The notes: a model not told the origin generated them from the sequence alone. Positions 1-4,080 are shown, counted from the first letter of the stretch. The stretch: 8,725 bases of DNA from Candidatus Vogelbacteria bacterium (GCA_026395035.1 JAPLZN010000015.1:1-8725); one strand, 5' to 3'. A program made the numbers and translations.

Positions 1-1
1 G

Positions 2-667
2 GAAGAACCGCCCCGGCATGTCATTTTTATCTTGGCGACGACCGAAGCGCACAAATTACCGGACACGATTATTTCGCGCTGTCAGACTTTTGTGTTTAAA
101 AAGCCGGGCGTGGAGATTTTAAAAAAATATGTTTTACAAACGGCGAAAAAAGAAGGTTTCGTCATCGATGAACCGTCGGCCAATCTGGTTGCCATGTTGG
201 GCGAAGGATCATTCCGGGATACGCTGGGTATTTTACAGAAAGTAATCGGACTTTCGGCCGACAAACGGGTGAGTCGGGAAGAGATTGAAGCGATTACCGG
301 CGCGCCGAAAGAACAACATGTTTACGATCTTTTGGCGGCGCTCTTGGCGAAAAAGAGCGATTTGGCTCTCAATGTCATCCAAAAACTCTGTGGCGAAGGG
401 CGTGATCCGCGAGTTTTTATCAAAATGGCCCTGGTGACCATTCGCCAGGCGATGATTTTGCGCTATGCGCCAGAACAGGCGGCCAATATCAAAAGTGAAA
501 CGGGCGATAGCGGTTTTTTGCGCCTTGAAGAAGCGGCCCGACATGAAAACGGGGATCGGCTACCGGCGATCTTGAAAGAATTTTTATCCGTGTACGATGA
601 AATGGATCAGGCCTATTTGCCGCAGTTGCCACTAGAGATTGCGACAGTGAAAATCTGCCTGCAGTAG
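2..667 (+). CDS. dnaX: DNA polymerase III subunit gamma/tau, C-terminal part (5' end cut by window)
   Basis: This is the ATPase subunit of the clamp loader, which opens the sliding clamp and places it on primed DNA at the replication fork. The reading frame is open from base 2, so the N-terminus (Walker A and B) lies outside the window. Visible are the sensor-1 strand ILATTEAHKLPDTIISRC (residues 10-27 of the fragment) with the SRC arginine finger (R26), a sensor-2-like helix GSFRDTLGIL, and the domain III helical collar, which ends in LPLEIATVKI. The protein stops directly after domain III (TAG at 665-667). It therefore has a gamma-like length and lacks the long tau tail that in E. coli contacts DnaB and the polymerase alpha subunit. 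The family call is very secure; the missing tau region is seen directly, but its consequence is inferred. Confidence 0.96.
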   Translation, partial: EEPPRHVIFILATTEAHKLPDTIISRCQTFVFKKPGVEILKKYVLQTAKKEGFVIDEPSANLVAMLGEGSFRDTLGILQKVIGLSADKRVSREEIEAITGAPKEQHVYDLLAALLAKKSDLALNVIQKLCGEGRDPRVFIKMALVTIRQAMILRYAPEQAANIKSETGDSGFLRLEEAARHENGDRLPAILKEFLSVYDEMDQAYLPQLPLEIATVKICLQ

Positions 668-691
668 TTCCTCCCTTATGCACAGTTTTTG

Positions 692-720
692 TTTTTGCCT
701 AAAAATTTTGGTGCTATAAT
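692..720 (+). promoter_or_regulatory. Extended -10 promoter for the 19-residue mini-gene
   Basis: A perfect TATAAT (715-720) is preceded by TGC (712-714), an extended -10 arrangement. The -35 region (692-697, TTTTTG) is poor. Predicted transcription start is near 727, about 22 bases before the mini-gene start codon at 749. It sits in the 81-base gap after dnaX. Confidence 0.65.
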
Positions 721-748
721 TATTCTGTTACCAGCTAATAAAAAAATT

Positions 749-808
749 ATGTCCAAAGGTACCGGAATGAGAAAGGAAAAGAAAAAAGCGAAGAAAGTGA
801 AAAAGTAA
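749..808 (+). CDS. 19-residue lysine-rich mini-protein
   Basis: An ATG ORF of 19 codons encodes MSKGTGMRKEKKKAKKVKK: a short MSKG head, then an almost continuous run of lysines. Ten of 19 residues are K or R. It is bracketed by its own extended -10 promoter (-10 at 715-720) and a strong terminator (846-878), which argues for a real monocistronic gene and not chance. No Shine-Dalgarno sequence precedes it; the 5' flank is A-rich. Small basic proteins of this kind can bind rRNA or other nucleic acid, and the composition recalls very short ribosome-associated peptides, but no function can be assigned. The alternative is that the transcript is a small RNA and the ORF is incidental. Confidence 0.6.
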   Translation: MSKGTGMRKEKKKAKKVKK

Positions 809-845
809 CGCGGACTTGACGTAGATTTTACGCGGACAGCCGCGG

Positions 846-878
846 AAAAAATGCGAGGCTTCGGTCTCGTATTTTTTT
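846..878 (+). terminator. Intrinsic terminator with UUCG loop
   Basis: A nine-base-pair stem (851-859 with 864-872, two G-U pairs) is closed by a TTCG tetraloop at 860-863 and followed by a T-run to 878. The matching A-run at 846-851 makes it potentially bidirectional. It ends the mini-gene transcript. Confidence 0.85.
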
Positions 879-897
879 ATTAAATCTCTGTCGAGTT

Positions 898-926
898 GTC
901 ATTCCGGGCTTGACCCGGAATCCAGG
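898..926. repeat. REP-like palindromic repeat
   Basis: GTCATTCCGGG-CTTGA-CCCGGAATCCAGG: perfect 8-bp arms at 901-908 and 914-921 flank a 5-base loop. It has the form of the short dispersed palindromes (GTCATTCCCG...CGGGAATCCAG type) found in intergenic regions of many unrelated bacteria. Such elements are non-autonomous and are often mis-translated as peptides like SGFRVKPGMT, which indeed appears here on the minus strand. No T-run follows on either strand, so it is not a classic terminator. Confidence 0.75.
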
Positions 927-931
927 TGACA

Positions 932-959
932 TTGAAATACTAGTCAAAAATGTTATAGT
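932..959 (+). promoter_or_regulatory. Promoter of tRNA-Gln
   Basis: TTGAAA (932-937), a 16-base spacer, then TATAGT (954-959), with TGT immediately before the -10 (951-953). Predicted start is near 966, about a dozen bases before the mature tRNA 5' end. Confidence 0.75.
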
Positions 960-977
960 ATTCGAGTGAATAAAAAT

Positions 978-1051
978 TGCGGGGTCGTCTAACGGCAGGA
1001 CAACAGCCTTTGAAGCTGTGTATTTTGGTCCGAATCCAAACCCCGCAGCCA
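978..1051 (+). tRNA. tRNA-Gln (anticodon UUG), CCA encoded
   Basis: The sequence folds as a full cloverleaf. The acceptor stem is TGCGGGG/CCCCGCA (978-984 with 1041-1047), including the U1-A72 pair typical of glutamine tRNAs, with discriminator G1048 and an encoded CCA (1049-1051). The D stem is GTCT/GGAC. The anticodon stem is ACAGC/GCTGT with loop CTTTGAA, giving anticodon TTG. The variable loop is four bases and the T stem is TTTGG/CCAAA. One oddity is the T loop, which reads TCCGAAT where TTCGAAT is usual, so position 55 is C and cannot become pseudouridine. The gene is single, with its own promoter. Confidence 0.95.
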
Positions 1052-1055
1052 ACGA

Positions 1056-1096
1056 GCTCAGGCGAAGTTGGTGCTGAGCACACCAGTGCGAAGTGC
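1056..1096. repeat. Pair of small hairpins after the tRNA
   Basis: GCTCAG (1056-1061) pairs with CTGAGC (1074-1079) around a 12-base loop. It is followed by GCAC/GTGC (about 1078-1089) and a copy of GCGAAGT like the one in the first loop. No T-run follows, so this looks more like a processing or 3'-protecting structure for the tRNA precursor than a terminator. The role is inferred only. Confidence 0.4.
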
Positions 1097-1100
1097 AAAC

Positions 1101-1131
1101 AAAAAGGAAAGCCACCGGAGGGGGTGGCTTT
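1101..1131 (-). terminator. Minus-strand intrinsic terminator
   Basis: A nine-base-pair perfect stem (AAAGCCACC at 1108-1116, GGTGGCTTT at 1123-1131) has a six-base loop. Read on the minus strand it is followed by TTTCCTTTTT. Read on the plus strand it is followed by an A-run, so it is oriented to stop leftward transcription, consistent with the minus-strand promoter at 1304-1331. Confidence 0.7.
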
Positions 1132-1297
1132 AAAAAAGGGGAAGAAGGGGGAAGAGAAAGAGCGGAAAAGAAAATATATATAGGGTAGGTAGCGGAGAGG
1201 AGGAAGGTTTGTGGGTGAATAGTTGCAAGCAACTAGTCGAAAAACTGAAATAAACCTCCAAGCCAAGTACCTACGGGATACTTATCTTTTCAAATCT
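1101..1297 (-). ncRNA. Candidate minus-strand small RNA, about 200 nt, rod-like
   Basis: A near-consensus minus-strand promoter (1304-1331) and a minus-strand terminator (1101-1131) enclose about 200 bases with no convincing ORF. In the RNA sense three nested stems can be drawn: GTAGGTA (1274-1268) with TACCTAC (1191-1185); GGAGGTTT (1259-1252) with AAACCTTCC (1210-1202, one bulge); and TAGTTG-CTTG-CAACTA (1235-1220). The stems are separated by internal loops. An imperfect outer AU-rich stem may extend the rod. Downstream lies a 39-base tract (1170-1132) with a single purine, then the terminator. Size, isolation, strong promoter and rod shape recall 6S RNA, but no diagnostic 6S sequence was recognised. 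It lacks the conserved cores of SRP RNA, RNase P RNA and tmRNA. The alternative is an antisense or Shine-Dalgarno-targeting sRNA, given its C/U-rich tract. Confidence 0.5.
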
Positions 1298-1303
1298 AAC
1301 CCT

Positions 1304-1331
1304 ATTATAACGCTCACAAAATTGGTGTCAA
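1304..1331 (-). promoter_or_regulatory. Strong consensus minus-strand promoter
   Basis: On the minus strand: perfect TTGACA (1331-1326), a 16-base spacer, perfect TATAAT (1309-1304). This is the best promoter match in the window, and it points into a region with no minus-strand gene. Predicted start is near 1297. Confidence 0.8.
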
Positions 1332-1369
1332 GCTCCTAATCGCTGGCTTGGTTAATGGGGTTTTTTGAG

Positions 1370-1378
1370 TTATCCACA
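1370..1378 (+). promoter_or_regulatory. Perfect DnaA-box sequence
   Basis: TTATCCACA matches the classical DnaA 9-mer exactly and lies in the spacer between two divergent promoters. It is a single box without the clustered boxes and AT-rich unwinding element of an origin, so it may be chance or a DnaA-responsive operator. Confidence 0.25.
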
Positions 1379-1409
1379 TTTACCATTTTCCGTCCAGCGA
1401 TTGAGAGCA

Positions 1410-1415
1410 TACAAT
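1410..1415 (+). promoter_or_regulatory. -10 box of the zinc-knuckle/Nudix unit
   Basis: TACAAT ends seven bases before the ATG at 1422, which places the predicted transcription start on the start codon (leaderless). No good -35 is seen at the expected distance. Confidence 0.45.
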
Positions 1416-1421
1416 TCAGGA

Positions 1422-1643
1422 ATGATGAACTTCTCACCAAATAAGGGGTCAGGGGTAGAACAGCCGGACATGTTTGCTGGAGATTTGCCGGAGAAGACTG
1501 AGTCTCCGGCGCGGGAATATAACCCCGATTCGTCTATCGGCAGGGCAGGGGAAGATACTTATATTTGCCCGGACTGCGAGAATACCAGCCAATCTTGCGC
1601 GCATTGCCACGGCCGGAATTACGGAGTGATAAATAAAAATTAG
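1422..1643 (+). CDS. Small zinc-knuckle protein (73 aa)
   Basis: Unrecognised small protein. The N-terminal two-thirds is polar and probably disordered (NKGSGVEQPDMFAGDLPE). The C-terminus carries a compact C-x2-C-x6-C-x2-C cluster (C49, C52, C59, C62, with H61 and H63 nearby) that should bind one zinc ion, as in zinc-ribbon or rubredoxin-like knuckles. The start was set at the ATG at 1422 because it lies seven bases after a -10 box. The next codon is also ATG, with CAGG at 1417-1420 as a weak ribosome site. An upstream TTG at 1365 keeps the frame open but would place the start upstream of the -10 box. The stop is two bases from the next gene, so the pair is probably co-transcribed and translationally coupled, which hints at, but does not prove, a link to nucleotide sanitation. 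Confidence 0.65.
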   Translation: MMNFSPNKGSGVEQPDMFAGDLPEKTESPAREYNPDSSIGRAGEDTYICPDCENTSQSCAHCHGRNYGVINKN

Positions 1644-1645
1644 TA

Positions 1646-2131
1646 ATGAAGGATGTTACTCTGTGTATTTTGCGCCAGCCGGGCGAGGTTTTGCTGGCAC
1701 TGAAAAAGCGCGGTTTTGGCGCGGGCCGTTGGAATGGAGTGGGTGGAAAATTAATGCCCGGCGAGACGATAGAACAGGCGGCAATTAGAGAGGCCGAAGA
1801 AGAAATTGGCGTTAAAATAAAATCGGAAAATTTAGAAAAAATTGCTAAACTAAGTTTCCTTTTTCCGACCCATCAACCGGAGGAGGGATGGGATCAAATG
1901 GTGCATATTTATTTTGTAACGGATTGGGTGGGTGAACCGAGCGAATCGGAAGAGATGCAGCCGCAATGGTTTAAACACGAAGAAATTCCGTTTGCGGAAA
2001 TGTGGCCGGATGATACCCTTTGGTTGCCACGCACCCTGGCTGGGGAAAAATTGGAAGGCGAGTTTCATTTTGCTGATGACGGAACGACTTTTTTGAAATA
2101 CGATTTACGGGCGGTGGATACGATACATTGA
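1646..2131 (+). CDS. Nudix hydrolase, MTH1-like 8-oxo-dGTP diphosphatase
   Basis: Hydrolyses oxidised purine nucleoside triphosphates to monophosphates, keeping 8-oxo-guanine and similar bases out of DNA. The Nudix box is complete: G34-x5-E40-x7-R48-E49-A-E-E52-E53-I-G55-V56, which provides the metal-binding glutamates. The protein resembles the animal MTH1/NUDT1 type more than E. coli MutT. It has KKRGFGAGRWNGVGGK at residues 20-35 (the Asn equivalent to MTH1 N33 is N30) and MWPDD at 119-123, matching the tryptophan and paired aspartates that read the damaged base in MTH1. It also has the same C-terminal end, YDLRAVDTI. At 161 aa the length is normal for the family. It begins with an ATG two bases after the upstream stop, without its own Shine-Dalgarno. 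Its TGA stop overlaps the -35 box of the next promoter. Substrate assignment is inferred from conserved residues. Confidence 0.93.
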   Translation: MKDVTLCILRQPGEVLLALKKRGFGAGRWNGVGGKLMPGETIEQAAIREAEEEIGVKIKSENLEKIAKLSFLFPTHQPEEGWDQMVHIYFVTDWVGEPSESEEMQPQWFKHEEIPFAEMWPDDTLWLPRTLAGEKLEGEFHFADDGTTFLKYDLRAVDTIH

Positions 2132-2155
2132 CAGCTCTTTTGTTTGCGTTATACT
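2128..2155 (+). promoter_or_regulatory. Strong promoter overlapping the Nudix stop codon
   Basis: Perfect TTGACA (2128-2133), a 16-base spacer, then TATACT (2150-2155). The -35 box contains the TGA stop of the Nudix gene (2129-2131). Predicted start is near 2162, at or just before the ATG of the leader ORF at 2163. Confidence 0.8.
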
Positions 2156-2162
2156 CATTTTA

Positions 2163-2240
2163 ATGGCAATTCGTGCTAATAACTGGTTCGGCGCTTTTTA
2201 TTTTACGACCCGCGGGGCCCGTTGTTTGCGATTTGTCTAA
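2163..2240 (+). CDS. Putative 25-residue leader peptide rich in aromatic residues
   Basis: An ATG ORF starts eight bases after the -10 box, so it would be translated from a leaderless transcript. The product, MAIRANNWFGAFYFTTRGAR followed by CLRFV, has W8, F9, F12, Y13, F14 and F24. Its stop codon lies inside the hairpin at 2232-2251, just before a terminator. Position and composition resemble leader peptides of attenuated operons (for example the Phe-rich pheS leader), where stalling at scarce charged tRNA changes RNA folding. The alternative is that the transcript 2162-2289 is a small RNA and this ORF is incidental. Confidence 0.45.
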   Translation: MAIRANNWFGAFYFTTRGARCLRFV

Positions 2241-2274
2241 AAATAGATAAAGCTAAACGCAAAACCGGCCCCGC
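2212..2274 (+). promoter_or_regulatory. Long hairpin competing with the terminator (antiterminator candidate)
   Basis: GCGGGGCC (2212-2219) is perfectly complementary to GGCCCCGC (2267-2274). Nested inside are TTTGCG (2225-2230) with CGCAAA (2258-2263), and TTTGTCTA-AAAA-TAGATAAA (2232-2251, one G-U). The 2267-2274 strand is also the left arm of the terminator at 2261-2289, so the two folds are mutually exclusive. This is the geometry of an attenuator. Regulatory function is inferred. Confidence 0.5.
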
Positions 2275-2289
2275 AAGGGTCGGTTTTTT
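2261..2289 (+). terminator. Intrinsic terminator upstream of the 82-aa gene
   Basis: The stem ACCGGCCC (2264-2271) pairs with GGGTCGGT (2277-2284, one G-U), with loop CGCAA and six T residues to 2289. Four A residues before the stem extend the pairing and would make it work on either strand. It lies 50 bases before the next start codon. Confidence 0.85.
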
Positions 2290-2338
2290 GTTTAGAAAAT
2301 TAGGTCTTTCACACTTTTGAAACAAGGAGGAAAGAGAA

Positions 2339-2587
2339 ATGTCTGAACAGGAAATGGCTGAACTGGCCAAACAAAAAGGCTTTGAGCCTTGCCGGTGTCG
2401 CGACGGGCAAACCTTTCGCGAGCGCAAAATCAGTAATTTTCTCTGTGCGGCCTATGTCTCCGGCGGGTGCACGAGGCAGGGCAGTAGTCAGAATTGCCAC
2501 TACGCTGATCGTGGCTGGACGCCTTATCGTCCGTTACCGAAGATGTTGGTGGTAGCGCTCAGTAAATCGGCTGACGCGACGACCTGA
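2339..2587 (+). CDS. Hypothetical cysteine-containing protein (82 aa)
   Basis: Not recognised. Translation should be efficient: AAGGAGG at 2324-2330 lies eight bases before the ATG. The protein is soluble, without a signal peptide or membrane segment. It opens with a short charged helix (SEQEMAELAKQKG) and has five cysteines (C18, C20, C36, C44, C53), in PCRC, FLCAAYVSGGC and QNCH settings, which could bind a metal. The C-terminus is uncharacteristic. It sits alone between two terminators (2261-2289 and 2614-2649). The nearest obvious promoter is at 2128-2155, so its expression may depend on read-through of the first terminator. No function is proposed. Confidence 0.75.
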   Translation: MSEQEMAELAKQKGFEPCRCRDGQTFRERKISNFLCAAYVSGGCTRQGSSQNCHYADRGWTPYRPLPKMLVVALSKSADATT

Positions 2588-2613
2588 CCTGATCTGATCC
2601 TGCCGGAGGGATA

Positions 2614-2649
2614 AAGAGCTCACGATTAATTGTGGGCTCTTCTTTTTTT
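2614..2649 (+). terminator. Intrinsic terminator between convergent genes
   Basis: The stem AAGAGCTCAC (2614-2623) pairs with GTGGGCTCTT (2632-2641, one G-U), with an eight-base loop and then C plus seven T residues. The T-run overlaps the stop codon of the minus-strand pseudouridine synthase gene. It ends the 82-aa gene's transcript. Confidence 0.88.
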
Positions 2650-3364
2650 ACTTTAACCCAAGTGTCCGCAAAAATTCTTCTTTTTCCTGGTCGGCAATTG
2701 GGCGGATTTGGCCTTCTTTTAAGTTGTCTAATTTGATATTCATGATGCGTACGCGTTCCAGTGTCCTCACCTGATAGCCGAGGGCGGCGCACATCCGACG
2801 AATCTGATGTTTCTTGCCTTCAGTCAAGGTCAAGTTAAATTCGGTTGGCGAGATCTTTTTTATTTGGCAGGGCTTGGCGGTGAAATCTTCCAGTTTTAGC
2901 CCGGAAGTGATGGCTTTTTGAAACATCGGGGTTAGTGGCTTATCCACCGTTACCCGGTATTCTTTTTCGTGGTTTTCTTCCGCCTCGAGTAATCGTCCGG
3001 TGATTCGTCCGTCATTAGAAAGAATAATCAATCCGCTCGATTCCTTGTCGAGTCGGCCAATTGGGTACACTCCTTTAATTTTCACGATTTCCGTAATAGA
3101 GCGCTGTCCGGCTTCCGGATTGGAAACAACATCAACGGGTTTGTTGAAGGCGAAATAGGCAAAAGTTTCCTCGCGCCGGGCTTGGGCTTTCTTGTCCACC
3201 ACCACTTCGTCTCTCTCTTGTACCTTATCGCCCAGAACGGCTTTCCGGCCGTTCAAGAAGACTTTGCCGGCAGCAATCATTTTGTCGGCCTCTCGGCGCG
3301 AAGCGAAGCCATGCTTGGCCAGATAGGCATTTATACGAATGGGATATTTGACATTTTTGAGCAT
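2648..3364 (-). CDS. rluF: 23S rRNA pseudouridine synthase, RsuA/RluB/E/F family (RluF-like)
   Basis: Converts a specific uridine in rRNA to pseudouridine; the E. coli RluF target is in domain V of 23S rRNA. Of 238 residues, an S4 RNA-binding domain covers about 9-56 (IRINAYLAKHGFASRREADKM). The catalytic core carries GRLDKESSGLIILSNDG with nucleophile D106. Later come HEKEYRVTVDKPLT, the KKHQIRRMC motif and RIMNIKLDNLKEG, which match RluF more closely than RsuA or RluB. It lacks the long basic C-terminal tail of E. coli RluF. The gene is alone on the minus strand and converges on the 82-aa gene, with its stop inside that gene's terminator T-run. The ATG at 3364 has no Shine-Dalgarno. The family call is very secure; the exact target uridine is inferred. 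Confidence 0.93.
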   Translation of the reverse strand: MLKNVKYPIRINAYLAKHGFASRREADKMIAAGKVFLNGRKAVLGDKVQERDEVVVDKKAQARREETFAYFAFNKPVDVVSNPEAGQRSITEIVKIKGVYPIGRLDKESSGLIILSNDGRITGRLLEAEENHEKEYRVTVDKPLTPMFQKAITSGLKLEDFTAKPCQIKKISPTEFNLTLTEGKKHQIRRMCAALGYQVRTLERVRIMNIKLDNLKEGQIRPIADQEKEEFLRTLGLK

Positions 3365-3376
3365 GAGTCTGTGAAA

Positions 3377-3403
3377 AATCTAATGTCTTGATAAAATAGT
3401 CAA
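3377..3403 (-). promoter_or_regulatory. Possible promoter of the RluF-like gene
   Basis: On the minus strand, TTGACT (3403-3398) and TAGATT (3382-3377) lie 13 bases before the ATG. The 15-base spacer is short and there is no TG extension, so support is modest. Confidence 0.35.
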
Positions 3404-3450
3404 ATTCCGAGCGAAAATTATGAAAAGCGAGGTGAGGAGCGAGCTGGCGT

Positions 3451-3470
3451 AGCTCCGCAAGGCCGGAGCT
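3451..3470. repeat. GC-rich perfect hairpin
   Basis: AGCTCCG (3451-3457) and CGGAGCT (3464-3470) form a seven-base-pair stem with loop CAAGGC. No T-run follows on either strand, so it is a structural element rather than a terminator. Confidence 0.55.
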
Positions 3471-3654
3471 CGACGGGGCGAGGCGGGCCCGACGGCTGAT
3501 TCAGTAGAAGCAGACCGGTGGGGTGTAGTGAGCCTATTCTGACGAGCGATGAATGATTTGTAGCCGGAATTTGGCTATTTTAGCAGACAAGCGCCGGATG
3601 GTGTAATTATGATAAGCGGTTAGATTTTGAACAGGCTCCTACATAGCATAGCAG

Positions 3655-3708
3655 ACCAGCACCCATTTTGAAAATCCGCTAGGGTTGTGCGAAAAGGGTG
3701 TGACTGGT
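3655..3708. repeat. Inverted repeat overlapping a promoter
   Basis: The left arm ACCAG-CACCC-A-TTTT (3655-3669) matches the right arm AAAA-GGGTG-TGA-CTGGT (3692-3708) over 14 pairs with two small interruptions. The 22-base centre contains the putative -35, and the right arm touches the extended -10 of the next gene. It could be an operator or an RNA hairpin from upstream transcription. Confidence 0.5.
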
Positions 3709-3713
3709 AAAAT
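3685..3713 (+). promoter_or_regulatory. Promoter of the 104-aa gene
   Basis: TTGTGC (3685-3690), a 17-base spacer, then TAAAAT (3708-3713) with an upstream TGG (3705-3707). Predicted start is near 3720, two or three bases before the ATG, giving an essentially leaderless mRNA. Confidence 0.55.
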
Positions 3714-3722
3714 GACAACGAT

Positions 3723-4037
3723 ATGAATAAATTCGAAACGACAAATTCCGCTTCCGGGGTGGAAAGCGAAGCCGTTAAACTTGAGCGGATGAAAGAAAAA
3801 TTACAGGCCTGGATTGCGCCGGAAGGAGATCCCGAGGAAGCGCGCGCCCGACTTGGGGTAATGGAGGTTAGACGCAACGGTCTGCGCGCCAAGTTTGGTT
3901 TAGCCGAGTGTCGCAAATACAAAACCTTTTTCCTCTTATCGGAGGGTGACAAGACAGCGCCGGAAAGCGCGGTCGTCTTGGATTTTCCCGGTCAAGATTC
4001 AATCGAGAACTGGGTAACGGAAGATTTGCGGGTCTAG
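3723..4037 (+). CDS. Hypothetical protein (104 aa)
   Basis: Not recognised. It is soluble and highly charged. Residues about 16-50 look helical (VESEAVKLERMKEKLQAWIA, then EEARARLGVMEVRR), followed by a more mixed, possibly beta-rich part (KTFFLLSEGDK, SAVVLDFPGQD). There is one cysteine, no signal peptide and no membrane span. The ATG at 3723 has no Shine-Dalgarno and lies ten bases after the last base of the -10 box, so it is probably leaderless or nearly so. The gene stands alone, preceded by the inverted repeat at 3655-3708 and followed by a C6/G6 hairpin. The open frame and promoter placement support a real gene; the overlapping minus-strand ORF is treated as a shadow. Confidence 0.6.
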   Translation: MNKFETTNSASGVESEAVKLERMKEKLQAWIAPEGDPEEARARLGVMEVRRNGLRAKFGLAECRKYKTFFLLSEGDKTAPESAVVLDFPGQDSIENWVTEDLRV

Positions 4038-4055
4038 CCTACTTATCCACTTTGA

Positions 4056-4080
4056 CCCCCCATTGCTTTTTGGGGGGATT
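4056..4080 (+). terminator. C6/G6 hairpin, possible weak terminator
   Basis: CCCCCC (4056-4061) pairs with GGGGGG (4072-4077), with one further A-T pair inside and a T-rich loop. The tail ATTTGTGG is poor in T, so termination would be inefficient. The loop also holds TTGCTT (4063-4068), a possible -35 for the next gene. Confidence 0.4.

Larger units (their letters stand above)
3365..3722. other. 358-base gene-free block with hairpins and short repeats
   Basis: No convincing ORF on either strand. The left part (about 3425-3500) is GC-rich with repeated GCGAG words and a perfect hairpin AGCTCCG-CAAGGC-CGGAGCT (3451-3470). A small hairpin TAGCC/GGCTA (3561-3577) is followed by TTTT. The word AGCAGAC recurs at 3509, 3582 and 3650; the last two share 12 of 14 bases. 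The block ends with a large inverted repeat next to a promoter. It could encode a structured RNA or hold decayed sequence. The conserved core sequences of RNase P RNA, SRP RNA and tmRNA were not seen. Confidence 0.5.

Noticed and set aside
977..1183. Plus-strand ORF starting inside the tRNA
   Set aside because: It begins in tRNA-Gln and continues through hairpins and a purine-rich tract; the product is a Lys/Glu-rich low-complexity tail.
1051..1200. Terminator for tRNA-Gln at 1108-1131
   Set aside because: On the plus strand the stem is followed by an A-run rather than T residues, so it fits the minus-strand transcript better.
828..1266. Two long minus-strand ORFs (828-1232 and 940-1266)
   Set aside because: They run antisense through the tRNA gene, the REP-like palindrome and the candidate sRNA; the peptides are low-complexity translations of polypyrimidine and repeat DNA, for example SPGFRVKPGMT from the palindrome.
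1365..1421. Upstream TTG start for the zinc-knuckle gene
   Set aside because: It would place the start before the -10 box at 1410-1415; the ATG at 1422 fits the leaderless geometry.
3421..3600. RNase P RNA, SRP RNA or tmRNA gene
   Set aside because: None of the conserved core sequences of these RNAs were found on either strand, although the region is structured.
3620..3952. Minus-strand 110-codon ORF opposite the 104-aa gene
   Set aside because: No ribosome site or promoter in the right place; it covers a promoter and inverted repeat and looks like a shadow of the plus-strand frame.
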